NCBI GenBank assembly: GCA_037389465.1
Contig: JAZARR010000174.1
Coordinates: forward strand, 62,001-126,000
Reading direction: 5' to 3'
Length of the DNA stretch: 64,000 nt
Origin: Baylisascaris procyonis
Taxonomy: Eukaryota > Nematoda > Chromadorea > Rhabditida > Ascarididae
Program-made: the position numbers and the translations under genes
Shown here: positions 62,324 through 64,000 of the stretch, one piece after another
Layout of the letters: every line of letters starts with the position of its first letter
Numbering within the stretch: position 1 is the first letter of the stretch
The notes under the pieces: model-generated
What the model saw: only the letters and a program-made list of their open reading frames with translations
What the model was told of the DNA's origin: nothing
Database searches by the model: none

Positions 62324-62331
62324 AACAACAC
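62324..62331 (-). promoter_or_regulatory. Putative trans-splice leader region
   Basis: Eight bases (GTGTTGTT on the minus strand) lie between a TTAG acceptor and the ATG of the start exon. This is consistent with a spliced-leader addition site at 62331/62332. Inferred from position and sequence only. Confidence 0.3.
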
Positions 62332-64000
62332 CTAAGTTTAGAGAGTATAGGAAAGAGAGCGTGAATGCAATTACGAGCGTCGATCAAGAGAATATCGTTA
62401 GCTTTTTGAATTATTTATGAGAATAAGGGAAGCAAACATATCAGAAATTTGCCCAATTGTCGATCGTGTAAACAATATATCGTGCACGCTTCATTAATTC
62501 GGAACCCTCAAAAACTTTCCTAGTGAATTGGCTGTGTGAAAATGAACTAATTAAGCATCGAAATGAATAAATAATTTACTTTCGCTCAAAATGTTGCACT
62601 CAATACAGTGTTATCTTTTTGAGTCATCATAACTGATGAGAGATGACATCATCGAGAATAGATGAATTTGATTTTAAAAGACACTGGCTGCTAAAACTCT
62701 TGCCTTTTAAAGTATAACATCACGATGCTCTATAAATCTGAAAATCCCACCAATATAACTGCGCTTTTAAGAAATGCTCTAGATTGGTCTATAGGAACGC
62801 AATCCAAGTGATTGTTTCATTACCCAACTGACCTATTGGTCACGGAAATGGCCAGTAAAAACGGCAATCGGATGAAAGATAACCAAGTAAGTAAAGAATT
62901 TTTATGAGTTTCACGTTCAGTGAATATATGTGAACAACATGTACATCAACAACCATTGATGAGACAATAACTTCAATGACATTAGCACGAAAAGAGATTC
63001 CTAAAATAGAAAAATACATGTCTAATAGCCTAGAAATAGAAAGAAAGGTGGCCATTTGGTTGGGAATGAGAAGGAAATGACCAATTAGAGCAGTCAAAGT
63101 AGTATCGACGCATATCGATGAACAACTGGCCATCTCCCTCACCTCTGTTATAAAAATTATATGCTTTTTAATCTCTTTCACATATTGAAAGGCGTATATG
63201 AAGTGCTTTCGTATTTGATCATCTGTCAGTATTGATTTGTTCTTCGAAATGGAGCATCATAAATGAGCGCTAACGCCGATCGATGTTACTATATCATAGC
63301 CAACTAGCTTACTTTTAAACTCAATCTGGCTTATATTTAAGGAACTTCTTATAGCAGCATAACTACTAAATAGTAGACATAAAACAGATTGCAATTATGA
63401 CTTGGAAACATAAAAATTGATAGGCATAATTTATAGAAACAGTTGAAAGGAATAAATGGATGTTTCTTCCATGGAATAGTCGATCGAGAGGTCATAATTA
63501 GATCCTGAGCCTATCCTAACCTCCATGTTTTATTGTAAGTGTCCGTTTAATAATGAAACGACCACTAATAATCTCGATTTTTACAACAAATATATTGCTC
63601 TCATTGCTGAAGCATGGCAATTTAGCTGAAACGAGGCGAGTATGGAAAATATGTGGACGTGATGAACAAATAAAAGAGTTATTCTACTACATTTCTAACA
63701 TATTTTCAAAAAAAAAAATCGTTCTAAACTTTTTGTCGACGAAATAACACAAATGAAGAGACTAAAAATTGTATTTTGATTGATGGAAAGGCGAAAAACT
63801 CGCACATCAATTAAATTTTATTTCTCCGATATGGCTCACGCTTGTGAACTCAACTAGAGAGACTGAATATTAGAGTTGACCTTATGGAAACATGCGAAAA
63901 AATTCAACCGCAAACGAATAGCGTAACAAACAATTCCAATTAGAAGCACATAATGTAGTGATAAAAAAGTGATGCGACTATTCTTAAAAACTCAAATCTT
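62332..64000. other. Putative upstream region of the minus-strand gene
   Basis: If transcription of the minus-strand gene starts above 62331, its promoter should lie here. I see no TATA-like box or motif that I can tie to it. ORFs at 62840-63181 (minus, 113 codons) and 63553-63747 (plus) lack splice context and are consistent with chance. Confidence 0.4.

Overview
The window looks like eukaryotic, AT-rich nuclear DNA (about one third G+C by eye) of very low gene density. It has no operons, ribosome binding sites or long prokaryote-like ORFs. Splice-like signals of nematode type (polypyrimidine..TTTCAG acceptors, GTAAGT/GTGAGT donors), a first exon with a very short 5' leader behind an acceptor-like site, long (TA)n arrays and several GC-richer dispersed-looking patches fit a parasitic nematode with large introns. 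A strongylid such as a hookworm is my best guess, but it is inference. At this base composition about one codon in fourteen is a stop, so dozens of chance ORFs of 60-110 codons are expected. Only one ORF (59773-60246, 157 codons) is longer than chance readily gives. Most ORFs were therefore ignored, and the annotation rests on splice-flanked, phase-compatible exons.

The best-supported gene lies on the minus strand. Exons at 12622-12658, 7815-7849, 4667-4813 and 3256-3345 join in one frame with compatible phases and end in a stop codon. They encode a polar, Ser/Asp/Pro-rich carboxy-terminal region with no domain I recognise. A phase-0 microexon at 34319-34366 joins the same frame. Further minus-strand exon candidates at 62263 (putative start), 47262, 46168, 31104 and 21131 may belong to the same long-intron gene, to alternative transcripts or to other genes. 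The 62263, 46168 and 34319 exons can be joined to the tail in phase, giving a hypothetical gene of about 59 kb. A CpG-rich putative 5' exon at 12888-12994 may be an internal alternative start.

Plus-strand candidates are scattered and weaker. They are a signal-anchor-like first exon (1598-1714), a Cys-rich internal exon (28667-28769), a tiny three-exon gene model (49097-50335), an exon at 51722-51926 and the 157-codon ORF at 59773-60246. No protein family is identified with confidence anywhere.

Non-coding structure is more striking. At 9131-9437 is an almost perfect foldback: two 107-bp arms with one mismatch around a self-complementary (TA)n, next to another 119-bp (TA)n. There is also a (TG)15 array, a 30-bp perfect palindrome (48075-48104), a polypurine/polypyrimidine hairpin (15652-15712), an ATTAAGTCA repeat cluster (33381-33471), five perfect TGACGTCA octamers, and GC-rich patches near 29.7, 38.5, 48.4, 57.1 and 58.6 kb that look like old dispersed repeats. 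I saw no tRNA, rRNA, CRISPR array or intact transposon.
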